Assembly (NCBI GenBank): GCA_958413765.1
Contig: CATYVH010000005.1
Location: 11,157-75,156 of the forward strand
Reading direction: 5' to 3'
DNA: 64,000 nt
DNA from: an uncultured Collinsella sp.
GTDB lineage: Bacteria; Actinomycetota; Coriobacteriia; Coriobacteriales; Coriobacteriaceae
The notes under the pieces are model-generated. The model did no database searches, had not been told where the DNA came from, and saw only the letters and a list, made by a program, of their open reading frames with translations. Position numbers and translations under genes: made by a program. Of the stretch, positions 45,715 through 54,341 are shown piece after piece (positions within the stretch are counted from its first letter, which is position 1; each line of letters opens with the position of its first letter).

Positions 45715-47367
45715 TCATTTACCCTGGTACATGCTGCCTAAATCCACTACCCCTTCTACCGCGCCGACCATCTCGTCATCGTGAGAGACAACGATGATCA
45801 GCTGGCTTTGCTTGTTGCGCTTAACATAGGCCGCAAGCTCGGCGCGGCTTACAGCGTCTAACCCAGTCGTGGGCTCGTCGAGTACCAAAACTGACGACTT
45901 GCGTGAAATCGCCGACCATAAGTACACTCGGCGCAGCTCACCGCCCGAAAGCGCGGAGCAACGTTTCCCGAGCAACTCCTTCACGCTGTTTTCCAGCGAA
46001 AGTAGGCCATCTACACCCCGGTGATAGGAAGAAAAGGGCGTGTCGAAATACTCTAACAGCTCTTTCACCGTTTCGTCCGGCGCGAAGCACGACTGTGGGC
46101 AGCACGATATCTCTCTCGCACGTATGTAATCCAAGTCGCATTCTTCGATTGGCACGCCGTTGTATTTTACTTTGCCTTTCGATGAGTATAGCCCGAGCAT
46201 CAAGTAAAGAAGTGACGTCTTGCCTCTTCCGTTTTCCCCAACTATGCAATATGTACCAGGACCGGAAAACTTGAAAGAAAACCCGCCGAGGACCTCTCGG
46301 ACAGATCCGTCTGGAAGGGCAACCGAGAATTCCAAATCAGATACCGAAATGTCATTTATTTCATCGAGTTTAGCTAAATCGGTCCGATTCCACCCCGATC
46401 TCTCCTTTTCTCTCGTCGCGATAGCCGTCCTATCCCATGATGCTTTGGCATCTTGATAGGATTTGAACAATGACATCATACTTTTCAAAGTCTTAAAGAG
46501 AACCGCGAAGTATGTACCGATGATAGTGTACTCGCCTATTGACATAGTTCCGTTAATGATTCGTACTCCGGAAACAACAAGTATCACCGCTTGAAACAAC
46601 GCTGCGAAAAGACCATCGAGCGATGTCAGAGAATATGATAGCTTTCCGGAGCGCAAAACTTTGGGAAAATAGCTCTTAAACCCAGCGTCGAGCGCTTGTT
46701 CGCTCTTGCCGTACGAAGATGTCAGTTGAATGTTGAGAATCTGATTAAGCTGCGATGCAATTGCGGCGTAAAAGGCGCTGTCCGCCTCTTTCTTCTCATA
46801 CGTGACCCTATACAAAAGTTTCCTCAACCCAGTAATTACACAGAAATACACGATGAGGAGAATGATGGAAAACACCGCGAGAGTTGAATCAATTGACCAT
46901 ATGATAAGCAATACGATGGGAATGGCTACAATGGACAGCGGCGCACTGATAAAATTCGCCAAAACGAAGGATGAGACCACGCTGGAGTCGGAAATAATCC
47001 GTTGCGTTGTATAGGCTGGATCGATGGTCCGACTCACCAAGTAATCGTCTCTTTCAAAACGCAAGACGGCCTCCCTGAGAAGATCAAAGGAAAGTCTCGT
47101 GGTTATGCGAATGGAAAGTGTTCCTGCAAAATAAGTAAAGAGGGTGGAGAAAACTCCTATTGACGCAACCAGGAGCGCGAAGAGTACGGCGTCTCTTTCG
47201 CTGCGGTTACCGAGAAGAAAATCTAAGAATTTCCCGTTCACGTATGGCATGGCATAGGAGAGAGCGGTTCCAATCACCGTGATAGCAATGAAGACGAAAG
47301 CCCCTTTTGCTCTGATGAACCTCGAGAGAACGCATCGAATCAAGGAAGGCCCCAATCTACCCGCCAC
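45715..47367 (-). CDS. ABC exporter, fused membrane and ATPase domains (AT-rich island)
   Basis: 550 residues. Six-helix membrane domain, then an ATPase domain with Walker A VGENGRGKTSLLYLMLG, signature ALSGGELRRVYL, Walker B VLVLDEPTTGLDA and switch His in IVVSHDDE. It has no peptidase C39 domain, so it would not cleave a leader itself. Its low GC matches the radical SAM gene, and the two converge, about 700 bases apart. It is a reasonable exporter or immunity transporter for the modified peptides, but orientation shows separate transcription. No strong ribosome site is seen before 47367, so the exact start is uncertain. Confidence 0.85.
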   Translation of the reverse strand: MAGRLGPSLIRCVLSRFIRAKGAFVFIAITVIGTALSYAMPYVNGKFLDFLLGNRSERDAVLFALLVASIGVFSTLFTYFAGTLSIRITTRLSFDLLREAVLRFERDDYLVSRTIDPAYTTQRIISDSSVVSSFVLANFISAPLSIVAIPIVLLIIWSIDSTLAVFSIILLIVYFCVITGLRKLLYRVTYEKKEADSAFYAAIASQLNQILNIQLTSSYGKSEQALDAGFKSYFPKVLRSGKLSYSLTSLDGLFAALFQAVILVVSGVRIINGTMSIGEYTIIGTYFAVLFKTLKSMMSLFKSYQDAKASWDRTAIATREKERSGWNRTDLAKLDEINDISVSDLEFSVALPDGSVREVLGGFSFKFSGPGTYCIVGENGRGKTSLLYLMLGLYSSKGKVKYNGVPIEECDLDYIRAREISCCPQSCFAPDETVKELLEYFDTPFSSYHRGVDGLLSLENSVKELLGKRCSALSGGELRRVYLWSAISRKSSVLVLDEPTTGLDAVSRAELAAYVKRNKQSQLIIVVSHDDEMVGAVEGVVDLGSMYQGK

Positions 47368-47513
47368 AAAACATCAATCACTGATACCTTACACCTCAAC
47401 ACAACAGGAGCGAAGATTTGCCAATGAGACTGCTTTAAGATTGCCTTGGGCCAATACGATCTCAAGCTCTTCCTACAAGAGAGTCGGAATCGGACATCTC
47501 CTCCGACGAACCT

Positions 47514-47557
47514 GGCAATCGGGCGGTTGAAATATCTTTTTCAACCGCCCGATTGCC
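47514..47557. repeat. Perfect 19-bp inverted repeat
   Basis: Arms GGCAATCGGGCGGTTGAAA and its exact complement are separated by 6 bases (TATCTT). No T tail follows. The remaining 47368-47682 interval holds no gene; it contains the upstream region of the ABC exporter. Confidence 0.85.
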
Positions 47558-47682
47558 ACAATAGATTTGAGCATCCGCCCACAAACGTCCGCGTTTTATA
47601 CCCATCAAATCCTTTGCCTTTTGTCGTCTAGACTAGAAAAATCGCTCGAAATAACGCAACCGGCCTGCTCGCTTGAAGAAAC

Positions 47683-48400
47683 CTAAGCCCGTAACGTAGA
47701 TGTGCAAACTTCCGAAACGCCTTGCGCGGCATAGTGCGTATAAACTTCGTCAACCGCCTCAGAAATATCTGAGTATCGCGCCGGGTCAAAAGCATACGAT
47801 GTCGCAGCTATACCCTGCACCCATTCGGAACGCGGATTAATTGAATAGCCACACAGCATCATCATACATGCATCTAGACCTGATTTCCCAAGTATCCGAC
47901 GTATTGATGAGAGCATCGCGGGTCGCCCCTGCACCATCGTCGTCACCCCTATTAGCAGTATTTACCGTTTTTCTCTAAATGCGTATCGCCACCCTTAAGA
48001 ATACGAAGTGTTTTATCCAGACCCGATTGTCCTCCATCTCAAACGAAGGGATAAGGAATCTCATCCGGAATCGGCAGTAACGGAGGATTCACAACGACAA
48101 GCGAAAAACATGAGTCATCTCTCAGAGGGGAGTAAAGGCTCCCCTCAAGCACCCTAGTTTCGTCATCCAAAGAGTTGATGGCAGTGTTTTTCTTACAAAG
48201 GTCGACAACAAAAGGGTTGATTTCTACAGATGTTACATCCATGCCACAGTTGGTAAGTATCAGGCCCTGTATTCTGGGGCCAGAACACAAATCGAGAGCC
48301 TTCCGTGCGCTCTGCGGTGTAAGGCGCCAATCTCAGCAAATCTGTCCCACAATACTGCGCTGAAGAACAAGACGGAACCCCTGAGCCAAACTCCCCTATA
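47683..48400 (-). pseudogene. Decayed SAM-dependent methyltransferase gene
   Basis: Two minus-strand pieces belong together. The first has a motif I-like ALDLCSGPRIQGL, VTSVEINPFVVDLC and the catalytic-loop VVNPPLLPIPDEIPYPFV. An in-frame TGA follows where a Gly codon would fit. Further stops lie between the pieces, and the second (to 47683) ends YTHYAAQGVSEVCTSTLRA. The 5' part beyond 48300 is also frameshifted. The NPP motif suggests an N-methyltransferase of small molecules or protein side chains. It is certainly non-functional as written. Confidence 0.7.
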
Positions 48401-48526
48401 CCTTATTAAGGCTAAGACAGGCAAGTTCACGCACCCGGCATATTCCAGAATAACATCCTATTGTTTTAGATGCTCTACAAGCATGAACAGCCGCGAATCG
48501 GAAAGATCTTCTAGTTTCGCCCCGAC

Positions 48527-49065
48527 TGACCGCCAAGGGCCAAAATGGCCCCTCCATCCCCGGGCGACTGGCTCTGGCGCGCCGAGGAGTGTCCCCAAGT
48601 GCCGGCAGAAAAGAAACGTCCCTATCTGCCGGCTAGAGGGCACCGAAGAGGATGGCGTAGGTAGTGGATTCGCCGAGCTTGAGCTCGTCGCCGGGATTGA
48701 GTTGGGCGGAACGGCCGGGCTCGACCTGAATGCAGACGCGCGTGGCCCCGTTTACCACCACGGTTCCGTTGGTGGACGACAAGTCCTCGACGTGCCAGAT
48801 ATTTTGAGCATCGCACCAGATATGGGCATGGCGGGCCGAGACATCGTCGCCGACGTCGGTAATATCGCCCTCACCAGTGGCCAGCGCACCAATCTCAACA
48901 CCCTGCTCACTCGGCTGAATCCAGCGCGGGGCGCTCACGACAAAACTGTTTTGTACGCGCAGCAAGCCCAAGGGGTGCGCCGGAGCGGGTTCGCGTTCGC
49001 CCGCGGTCATCGACATGCCAAGCGAACGCGGCGTGGAGGTGCCTCCGCCACAGGTCGCGTGCGCG
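48527..49065 (-). repeat. Parent segment of the FHA duplication
   Basis: Counterpart of 41785-42320; here the FHA-domain codons belong to an intact gene, so this copy is probably the source. Confidence 0.75.
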
Positions 49066-49571
49066 TAGTCGATGGCATAGTTCACCGAGGACCGCACATC
49101 CGCCGAACAACCGACGGCGACAAACAGCACCAGCACGGCCTCGGCGCGCTCGGCGGGCATGAGTTCCGCCGCCTGGGACAGGCGATCGAGCGCGTTGCGA
49201 TAGAGATTCGTGTCCTGATGGCACTCTTCGAGCGCGCGTACCATCGGTTCACCTGCAGGACCGCACACCATATTGATCACAGCCGTGGAGTCCATGGGAT
49301 TGCGCTGGCGCAGGGCCAGTTGCGACATAATACGCGCAGCCGAGGTACCGTATTCGGCAAAGTAGCGCTGCTGAAGCGTGCCGACCGGCGCGCGAACGAT
49401 AAAGCGGGAAACCCAAGAGCGATCGGCGGCTCGGCTCTGCGGGCTGCGGCCGTCGGCGAGCGGACGGGACGAAAGCACCAAGCCGCACAGCTCGATATGG
49501 CTCAGATGCGCCGCGCGCTTAAAGATGTCAAACATGGCCCCGCATGGGGTGAGCTCAACTTGAGATGCCAT
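48633..49571 (-). CDS. FHA-domain protein
   Basis: 312 residues. The N-terminal 180 residues are of no recognised family (FDIFKRAAHLSHIELCGLVL; a Cys in MVCGPAGEP). A linker follows, and the C-terminal 90 residues form an FHA domain: VSARHAHIWCDAQ, HVEDLSSTNGTVVVNG, LNPGDELKLGESTTYAIL. FHA domains bind phosphothreonine, so the kinase encoded 3 bases upstream is the likely partner. No signal peptide or membrane span is seen. A 5'-truncated copy of this gene lies at 41891. Confidence 0.85.
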   Translation of the reverse strand: MASQVELTPCGAMFDIFKRAAHLSHIELCGLVLSSRPLADGRSPQSRAADRSWVSRFIVRAPVGTLQQRYFAEYGTSAARIMSQLALRQRNPMDSTAVINMVCGPAGEPMVRALEECHQDTNLYRNALDRLSQAAELMPAERAEAVLVLFVAVGCSADVRSSVNYAIDYAHATCGGGTSTPRSLGMSMTAGEREPAPAHPLGLLRVQNSFVVSAPRWIQPSEQGVEIGALATGEGDITDVGDDVSARHAHIWCDAQNIWHVEDLSSTNGTVVVNGATRVCIQVEPGRSAQLNPGDELKLGESTTYAILFGAL

Positions 49572-49574
49572 GAC

Positions 49575-51419
49575 CTAGGCCTCCTTGGTCGTAGAAATAG
49601 AATCGGACGATACTTCGACAGGTCCGCCAAAAGTACGGGCAGCTGCGGCTCCACCGGCAAGCGGAGTCGCCATCTGGGCTTTTGTGCGTCGCGGTGCCGA
49701 AACGGGAAGTTCAAAGGCAAAGCCCATCGCAAGCAAAAACCACGTAAGCGTATAGGTTGCAACCAAAGCGGCAACAAGGCCGCCCATCACGGCGCGTTGG
49801 GAAAATACGCTACATGCAGCCACAGCCAGTACCGGAACCTCGCAGGCAGAAAGCGCAAGCACACCCTGCAGGAACCCCGAGCGTCGATCGCGCGCAAGTG
49901 CCCCCGCGACAACGCCGGCTATGCCCGGCAGCGCCAACGCCAGTGCGGCAATAATACCCGGTAGCGACCCAGACCACATGAGCGGTCCCAAAGTCGCCGT
50001 CACGCGAGCGCCCGACGCCAGCAGCGCGGCCGAAACCACGACCACAGCCCAAACCACGCCACAGACGACCGTCGCGCCGACCATCAGCGCGCGACGAACC
50101 GCGCGGCCAGACGCATCCATGGGGCACGGCGTGAGCGGCTCGCCGCGGAGCGAACGACCGACATTTTGCGCATAGTGTTCACAAAACGCCGAGAGCGCCG
50201 CCTCGACCGCCGCCGGCTCGGGACGATCTTTTTGATGGCTGGACAGACAGGCCATCACCACGTCGAACAGCTGGGCATCGACAAACGCCAGCGCATCGCG
50301 TAGCTCCTCGGAATCCGGCTCAAGCCCCAGCTGCTGGGCCTGCTCGGCCGCAGCGAGCGCCACATCGGGCTCACGACGAAGCAGCTGAGTCAAATCGCAA
50401 CCGGGCGCATGGGCACCAATGGGATAGTCGGGCCGCGTGTCCATCTTGAGACGGTAGGGGCTGGCGATGTCGCGCGTCTTTTTGCGCGAACCCGAGGTGC
50501 CCGAAGCGCTCGGCGCGGCTTCGTATGGCGCGATGCCGGCAATGAGCTCGTAAACCGTGCTTGCCGCGGCATAGACGTCAATCGCCGGCGACATACGCAA
50601 AGCGCGCAGGTCGGGAATATCGTCGGTGAGCATCTCGGGCGGGGCATAGGCAACCGTCGCACGACGCAGCGTGGCATAACGCTCCGTAAACGATGCCTTG
50701 CCGCCGGTACCGGCCACGGCCGACGCAGGCTCAAGCGCCAGCGACGAGCCAAAGTCGATCAGGCACAGGTCAAAGGTGCCCTCGGCAAGCTGCCGGTCAA
50801 GCGGTAGACGCGCCGTGCGCACCATAATATTAGCGGGCGAGATATCGCGATGGACAAAGCCCTCGCCCACCAGGCTCATACGGCAGAGCAGATCGAACAG
50901 GTCGCGACCCAGACGCGCCGCCACAAGCGGCGACAGGCGTCCGGCATCGTCCACGGCAAGTCGCGAACGCAAGCGGGCAAGCGTCTCGCCCTCGACCCAT
51001 TCCATGACAATTGCAGGCACACCGTCGACCTCGCCCCAGCCATAGAGGCGGGGAAAGCCCTTAAGGCCCGAAAGGGCGCGATGGCATTCGTATTCCTCGC
51101 GAAACGCCGCCTTGAACTTGGCGACCAGCGCCTCGTGAGCGGCATCGTCGTCAAACTCATCGCGCGTCGGCAAGATGAGCTGTTTGAGTGCCACGGCCTC
51201 GCCTTGGGCGTTGACGGCACGCGTCACGCGGCCGATACCGCCACGGCGCATGGTGGCATCGTCGGCAAACAGCATCGTAAAACGACGCAGATAGGCAGGC
51301 AGTTCGCCCTGACCGAGCGCAATGGCCGGCTCAAACCCGTCGACACGCGCCAGGCGCAGGCCGACCATGGGATCGCGACCGAGCGATTGTGGTGTGGTGG
51401 ATGCAAGATCGGTCATCAT
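49575..51419 (-). CDS. Membrane-bound Ser/Thr protein kinase
   Basis: 614 residues. The N-terminal kinase domain has GGIGRVTRAV (glycine loop), the ATP-binding Lys in VALKQLILP, the catalytic loop VHRDISPANIMV and metal loop LIDFGSSLALE, then YAPPEML. Four hydrophobic spans occupy the C-terminal third (VVCGVVWAVVVVSAALLAS through LVATYTLTWFLLAMGFAF). It overlaps the upstream gene by ATGA and precedes the FHA gene by 3 bases, so a kinase/FHA signalling unit is likely. The substrate is unknown. Confidence 0.9.
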   Translation of the reverse strand: MMTDLASTTPQSLGRDPMVGLRLARVDGFEPAIALGQGELPAYLRRFTMLFADDATMRRGGIGRVTRAVNAQGEAVALKQLILPTRDEFDDDAAHEALVAKFKAAFREEYECHRALSGLKGFPRLYGWGEVDGVPAIVMEWVEGETLARLRSRLAVDDAGRLSPLVAARLGRDLFDLLCRMSLVGEGFVHRDISPANIMVRTARLPLDRQLAEGTFDLCLIDFGSSLALEPASAVAGTGGKASFTERYATLRRATVAYAPPEMLTDDIPDLRALRMSPAIDVYAAASTVYELIAGIAPYEAAPSASGTSGSRKKTRDIASPYRLKMDTRPDYPIGAHAPGCDLTQLLRREPDVALAAAEQAQQLGLEPDSEELRDALAFVDAQLFDVVMACLSSHQKDRPEPAAVEAALSAFCEHYAQNVGRSLRGEPLTPCPMDASGRAVRRALMVGATVVCGVVWAVVVVSAALLASGARVTATLGPLMWSGSLPGIIAALALALPGIAGVVAGALARDRRSGFLQGVLALSACEVPVLAVAACSVFSQRAVMGGLVAALVATYTLTWFLLAMGFAFELPVSAPRRTKAQMATPLAGGAAAARTFGGPVEVSSDSISTTKEA

Positions 51420-52321
51420 AGGGCAAGCGCCGCCACGTTATTGTTGAAGTTACCGAGCGCGACGTCATCATCGCCGTAATGGCCGACCCATTGACATAGG
51501 TTGGTGTAACAGCCCCACAGATTGGCATACTGCTGATACCACTTTGACCGGGGTGAGAATGTCTGACGACCGAACTCGGCTCGAATGACAAACATCTCCC
51601 CGACCAGGCTGTCGCACGGCCTGGGATCTCCCGTAGAGTTATAGGTCGAGACCACGTCATTGGCACGAGAAACATAGCCGTCGAGCATGTTGTACTTGGT
51701 CACAAGCCAGCTGTGAATGCTCTCTTCCTCAGCAGCGGAAAGGCCACCGGAGTTTGCATCGTTGTCAGTGTTGCCGCCCGTCGAGCCGCCGTTTCCAGAC
51801 CCTCCGGCAGAGGAACCCGACCCAGAGCCACCGCCCGAACTCGACGAATCCGAGCCGGAGCCAGAAGTATCCGAGCTACCGGGCTTTCCGGACTGCTGGG
51901 CGTCCTGCTCCTTCTGCTGCTCGACCTTATTCACCGTTGCCGCCACGCTATTGTTGGACAACCGATCGATGATCTTGGTGTTGGTGAGCACGATGGTTTT
52001 GCCATTGGCAAGCGTGACTTCGTTGTCCGGGGCCTCGGCGCCGTCCGCGTCGCCGGTGCCAAACACAATATGCGCGACCACACTTGCCCAAGCATATCCA
52101 GTCGTGGTCCCCAGGTCACTTTTGACCTCATGCCCCACGCGCGGTTCGCGTGCGGCATGTGCCTGCATCATGGACGGCACGGTCATGCCATAGGCAGAAA
52201 CGCCAGCTATGACCAGCACCAGCGAGCAAGACAGCAGTGCGTACGCCCGCGGCGCCAAGCCCAGTCGGCGTCGCATGCGCACCGCGGCGCCGCGCTTTGT
52301 CTGAGTGCCACCGGGCCGCAT
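51416..52321 (-). CDS. Exported or membrane-anchored protein with Ser/Gly linker, unknown
   Basis: About 301 residues. A hydrophobic segment (AYALLSCSLVLVIAGVSAY) after a basic N-terminus anchors or exports it. A Ser/Gly-rich linker (SDTSGSGSDSSSSGGGSGSG) precedes a C-terminal region with paired Cys and aromatic residues (WYQQYANLWGCYTNLCQW). No family is recognised. GGAGGAGA at good spacing before the ATG at 52321 (MRPGGTQTK) chooses this start; the frame is open to a TTG at 52414. It is the first gene of the kinase/FHA operon. Confidence 0.75.
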   Translation of the reverse strand: MRPGGTQTKRGAAVRMRRRLGLAPRAYALLSCSLVLVIAGVSAYGMTVPSMMQAHAAREPRVGHEVKSDLGTTTGYAWASVVAHIVFGTGDADGAEAPDNEVTLANGKTIVLTNTKIIDRLSNNSVAATVNKVEQQKEQDAQQSGKPGSSDTSGSGSDSSSSGGGSGSGSSAGGSGNGGSTGGNTDNDANSGGLSAAEEESIHSWLVTKYNMLDGYVSRANDVVSTYNSTGDPRPCDSLVGEMFVIRAEFGRQTFSPRSKWYQQYANLWGCYTNLCQWVGHYGDDDVALGNFNNNVAALAL

Positions 52322-52343
52322 GCGTTCTCCTCCAACAAAAACA

Positions 52344-52361
52344 CGCCGCTCGGGAGCGGCG
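52344..52361 (-). terminator. Terminator or attenuator ahead of the kinase operon
   Basis: CGCCGCTC/GAGCGGCG stem followed on the minus strand by TGTTTTTG, then directly by the ribosome site of the next gene. It could end transcripts from recR or attenuate the kinase operon. Confidence 0.6.
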
Positions 52362-52500
52362 CATTCATTCGAATCCATATTTGAGTGTATCAGCGAACCC
52401 AAAAGGTTGCGCAACGAATGGGCAAATTAAGGATGCGAGTGGAAGCATCCATGCGATAAGCGGATACAAAGCATCTTTGTTGCACAACAAACTTACAGTC

Positions 52501-52528
52501 GCACGGGGAAATTATGGCTACCCCGTGC
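52501..52528 (-). repeat. Hairpin downstream of recR
   Basis: GCACGGGG/CCCCGTGC, 8-bp stem with a 12-base loop, about 40 bases past the recR stop. The tail has few T, so it is a weak terminator at most. Confidence 0.5.
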
Positions 52529-52566
52529 GTCGCGATGAAGACATACGGCAGGAGCAGGCTCGCCAC

Positions 52567-53163
52567 CTAAATCGTGCGACGGGCCTCGATGGCGCGCCCA
52601 AGCGTAAGCTCGTCGGCATACTCCAGGTCGCCGCCCACGGGAAGGCCGCTCGCCAGACGCGATACCTCAACGCCCAGCGGCTTGATAGTGCGGGCCAGGT
52701 AGCTCGCCGTGGTCTCGCCCTCGATATTGGGGTTGGTGGCGATGATGACCTCGTGGATGTCCTCGTGGCCCAAGCGTGCCAGCAGCTCACGAATGTGCAA
52801 CTGCTCGGGACCAATCTTGTCCATGGGACTGATCACGCCGCCCAATACGTGGTAGAGACCGTGGTAGCTGCCCGTGCGCTCAATCGCCTGGACATCGCGC
52901 GGCTCGCCCACCACGCAAATGCGAGTGGTATCGCGCATCGAATCCTGGCAGATGGAGCACTCGTCGGCCGTGGCGTAGTTAAAGCAGCGGCTGCAAAAGT
53001 GAACCTCCTGCTTAACCTCCAGGATAGCCTCGGCCAGGCGGCGCGCCTCCTCGGCATCGGCCTCGAGCAGGTAATAGGCGATGCGCTGGGCCGACTTGGG
53101 ACCAATGCCCGGCAGACGGCCCAGCTCATCGAGCAATTTTTGCAGACTATGGTTGGCACTCAT
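52567..53163 (-). CDS. recR: Recombination mediator RecR
   Basis: About 198 residues, the usual length. It helps load RecA at gaps during RecF-pathway repair. The N-terminal helix-hairpin-helix is LGRLPGIGPKSAQRIAYYLL. A zinc site follows (CSRCFNYATADECSIC), then a Toprim domain with ICVVGEPRDVQAIE and EVIIATNPNIEGE. The ATG at 53163 (MSANHSLQKL) lies 13 bases after ybaB in a dnaX-ybaB-recR series; the frame is open to 53250. Confidence 0.97.
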   Translation of the reverse strand: MSANHSLQKLLDELGRLPGIGPKSAQRIAYYLLEADAEEARRLAEAILEVKQEVHFCSRCFNYATADECSICQDSMRDTTRICVVGEPRDVQAIERTGSYHGLYHVLGGVISPMDKIGPEQLHIRELLARLGHEDIHEVIIATNPNIEGETTASYLARTIKPLGVEVSRLASGLPVGGDLEYADELTLGRAIEARRTI

Positions 53164-53176
53164 ATATATGCGTGTC

Positions 53177-53497
53177 TTAGAACGGCATGCCCGGGATGTT
53201 GAGGCCGCCGGTGATGGCGCCCATCTGCTTGTTGGCGAGCTCGTTGACACCGCGGACGGCCTCGTTGACGGCAGCCATGATCATGTCCTGCAGCATATCG
53301 ACGTCCTCGGGATCGAGGGCATCGGGGTCGATGGTGAGGTTGACGAGCTCCATCTCGCCGTTAACGGTCACCTTGACCATGCCGCCGCCGGCAGAGGCGT
53401 CGACGGTCTGGGACTTAAGGTTTTCCTGCGCGGCGGCAAGCTGCTCCTGCATCTTGCGAGCCTGCTTCATCATTTGCTGCATGTTCATACCGGCCAT
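53177..53497 (-). CDS. ybaB: YbaB/EbfC nucleoid-associated protein
   Basis: 106 residues, typical. DNA-binding protein forming a dimer. MQQMMKQARKMQEQLAAAQE is the N-terminal helix, VDASAGGGMVKVTVNGEMEL the central sheet and DMLQDMIMAAVNEAVRGVNE the C-terminal helix. AAAGGAGCC precedes the ATG. It is normally found between dnaX and recR, as here, although an opposite-strand gene has been inserted between it and dnaX. Confidence 0.96.
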   Translation of the reverse strand: MAGMNMQQMMKQARKMQEQLAAAQENLKSQTVDASAGGGMVKVTVNGEMELVNLTIDPDALDPEDVDMLQDMIMAAVNEAVRGVNELANKQMGAITGGLNIPGMPF

Positions 53498-53672
53498 GAT
53501 GGCTCCTTTACGTGCGGCCGCGCGACAAGCTGCAAGGGCAGCCGGAGCGCGACGGGACTTTCAAACTCAAAAATCGTACCACGGCGCGGGGCAAGCAAGC
53601 GGGGCGGACACGCTACCTCAGTCGATATACATGTCCTTGAGCGTGACGCACGCCCAAGATTATGCAAGGTCG

Positions 53673-53694
53673 AATTATGCAAGGTTGCATAATT
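53673..53694. promoter_or_regulatory. Palindrome with 10-bp arms upstream of the 53847 gene
   Basis: AATTATGCAA and TTGCATAATT are separated by GG. A further direct copy of TTATGCAAGGT lies at 53660-53670. The site is operator-like and about 110 bases upstream of a TATAAT (53806-53811). Confidence 0.6.
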
Positions 53695-53846
53695 ATCTCA
53701 AGCTACATCTAGCAGAGCTGGAACCAGGCAGTTTATGCGTAGGGCTACAAGGCTACATGGCAAAATGCCGAGCCGCTGCTCGAGGCGGCACGCATGGCGG
53801 CTGGGTATAATTTGATTGTCATAGATGACGATTTGGAGGTGCCCTC

Positions 53847-54320
53847 GTGAATGTCCCAGCCGTACTCCAAAACATCCGCTCAAAACACCCCGTTGCATAT
53901 GTGGTTCTCTATCTCTTTGTCGTCTGGGTATTACTGGTTATCATCACCCATGCCATAGCTTTTGGAGCAGAACTGCTGATAGCCAGCTCGGACCAGCCCG
54001 TCGTCAAATGGGAGACGACCGATGAATGCACCGACGGAACCCGAACCATTTACTACAACAGCCCGTCCCTCTACCAAGAGTTCAAGGTCAAGATAAAGGA
54101 CTCCAAGATTGTCGATGCCGAACTGGGCTCTTTATTTACAATCGGAGCAACCGTCAACGCCGAGCAAGTCGAGTACACGGACAGCCATGCGACGTATCGT
54201 ATCGACCTCAGCATCCTAGGCCGACCGTCACGCGCCTGTCTGCTCGAATGCGATATACGCGGCACCACGTTGCACATGTCCGAAATACAGATGCGCCCGG
54301 GCAAGGGGCTCTCTTCTTGA
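53847..54320 (+). CDS. Small membrane-anchored protein, unknown
   Basis: 157 residues from a GTG with GGAGG seven bases upstream. One membrane span (AYVVLYLFVVWVLLVIITHA) near the N-terminus precedes an extracellular or cytosolic beta-rich domain, with cysteines in TDECTDG and ACLLECD. No family is recognised. It is on the plus strand inside the dnaX-ybaB-recR series, with an exact TATAAT 36 bases upstream of its start, and so is an insertion into a conserved gene order. Confidence 0.75.
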   Translation: MNVPAVLQNIRSKHPVAYVVLYLFVVWVLLVIITHAIAFGAELLIASSDQPVVKWETTDECTDGTRTIYYNSPSLYQEFKVKIKDSKIVDAELGSLFTIGATVNAEQVEYTDSHATYRIDLSILGRPSRACLLECDIRGTTLHMSEIQMRPGKGLSS

Positions 54321-54341
54321 GCAGTATACCCGCCTGCGCAG

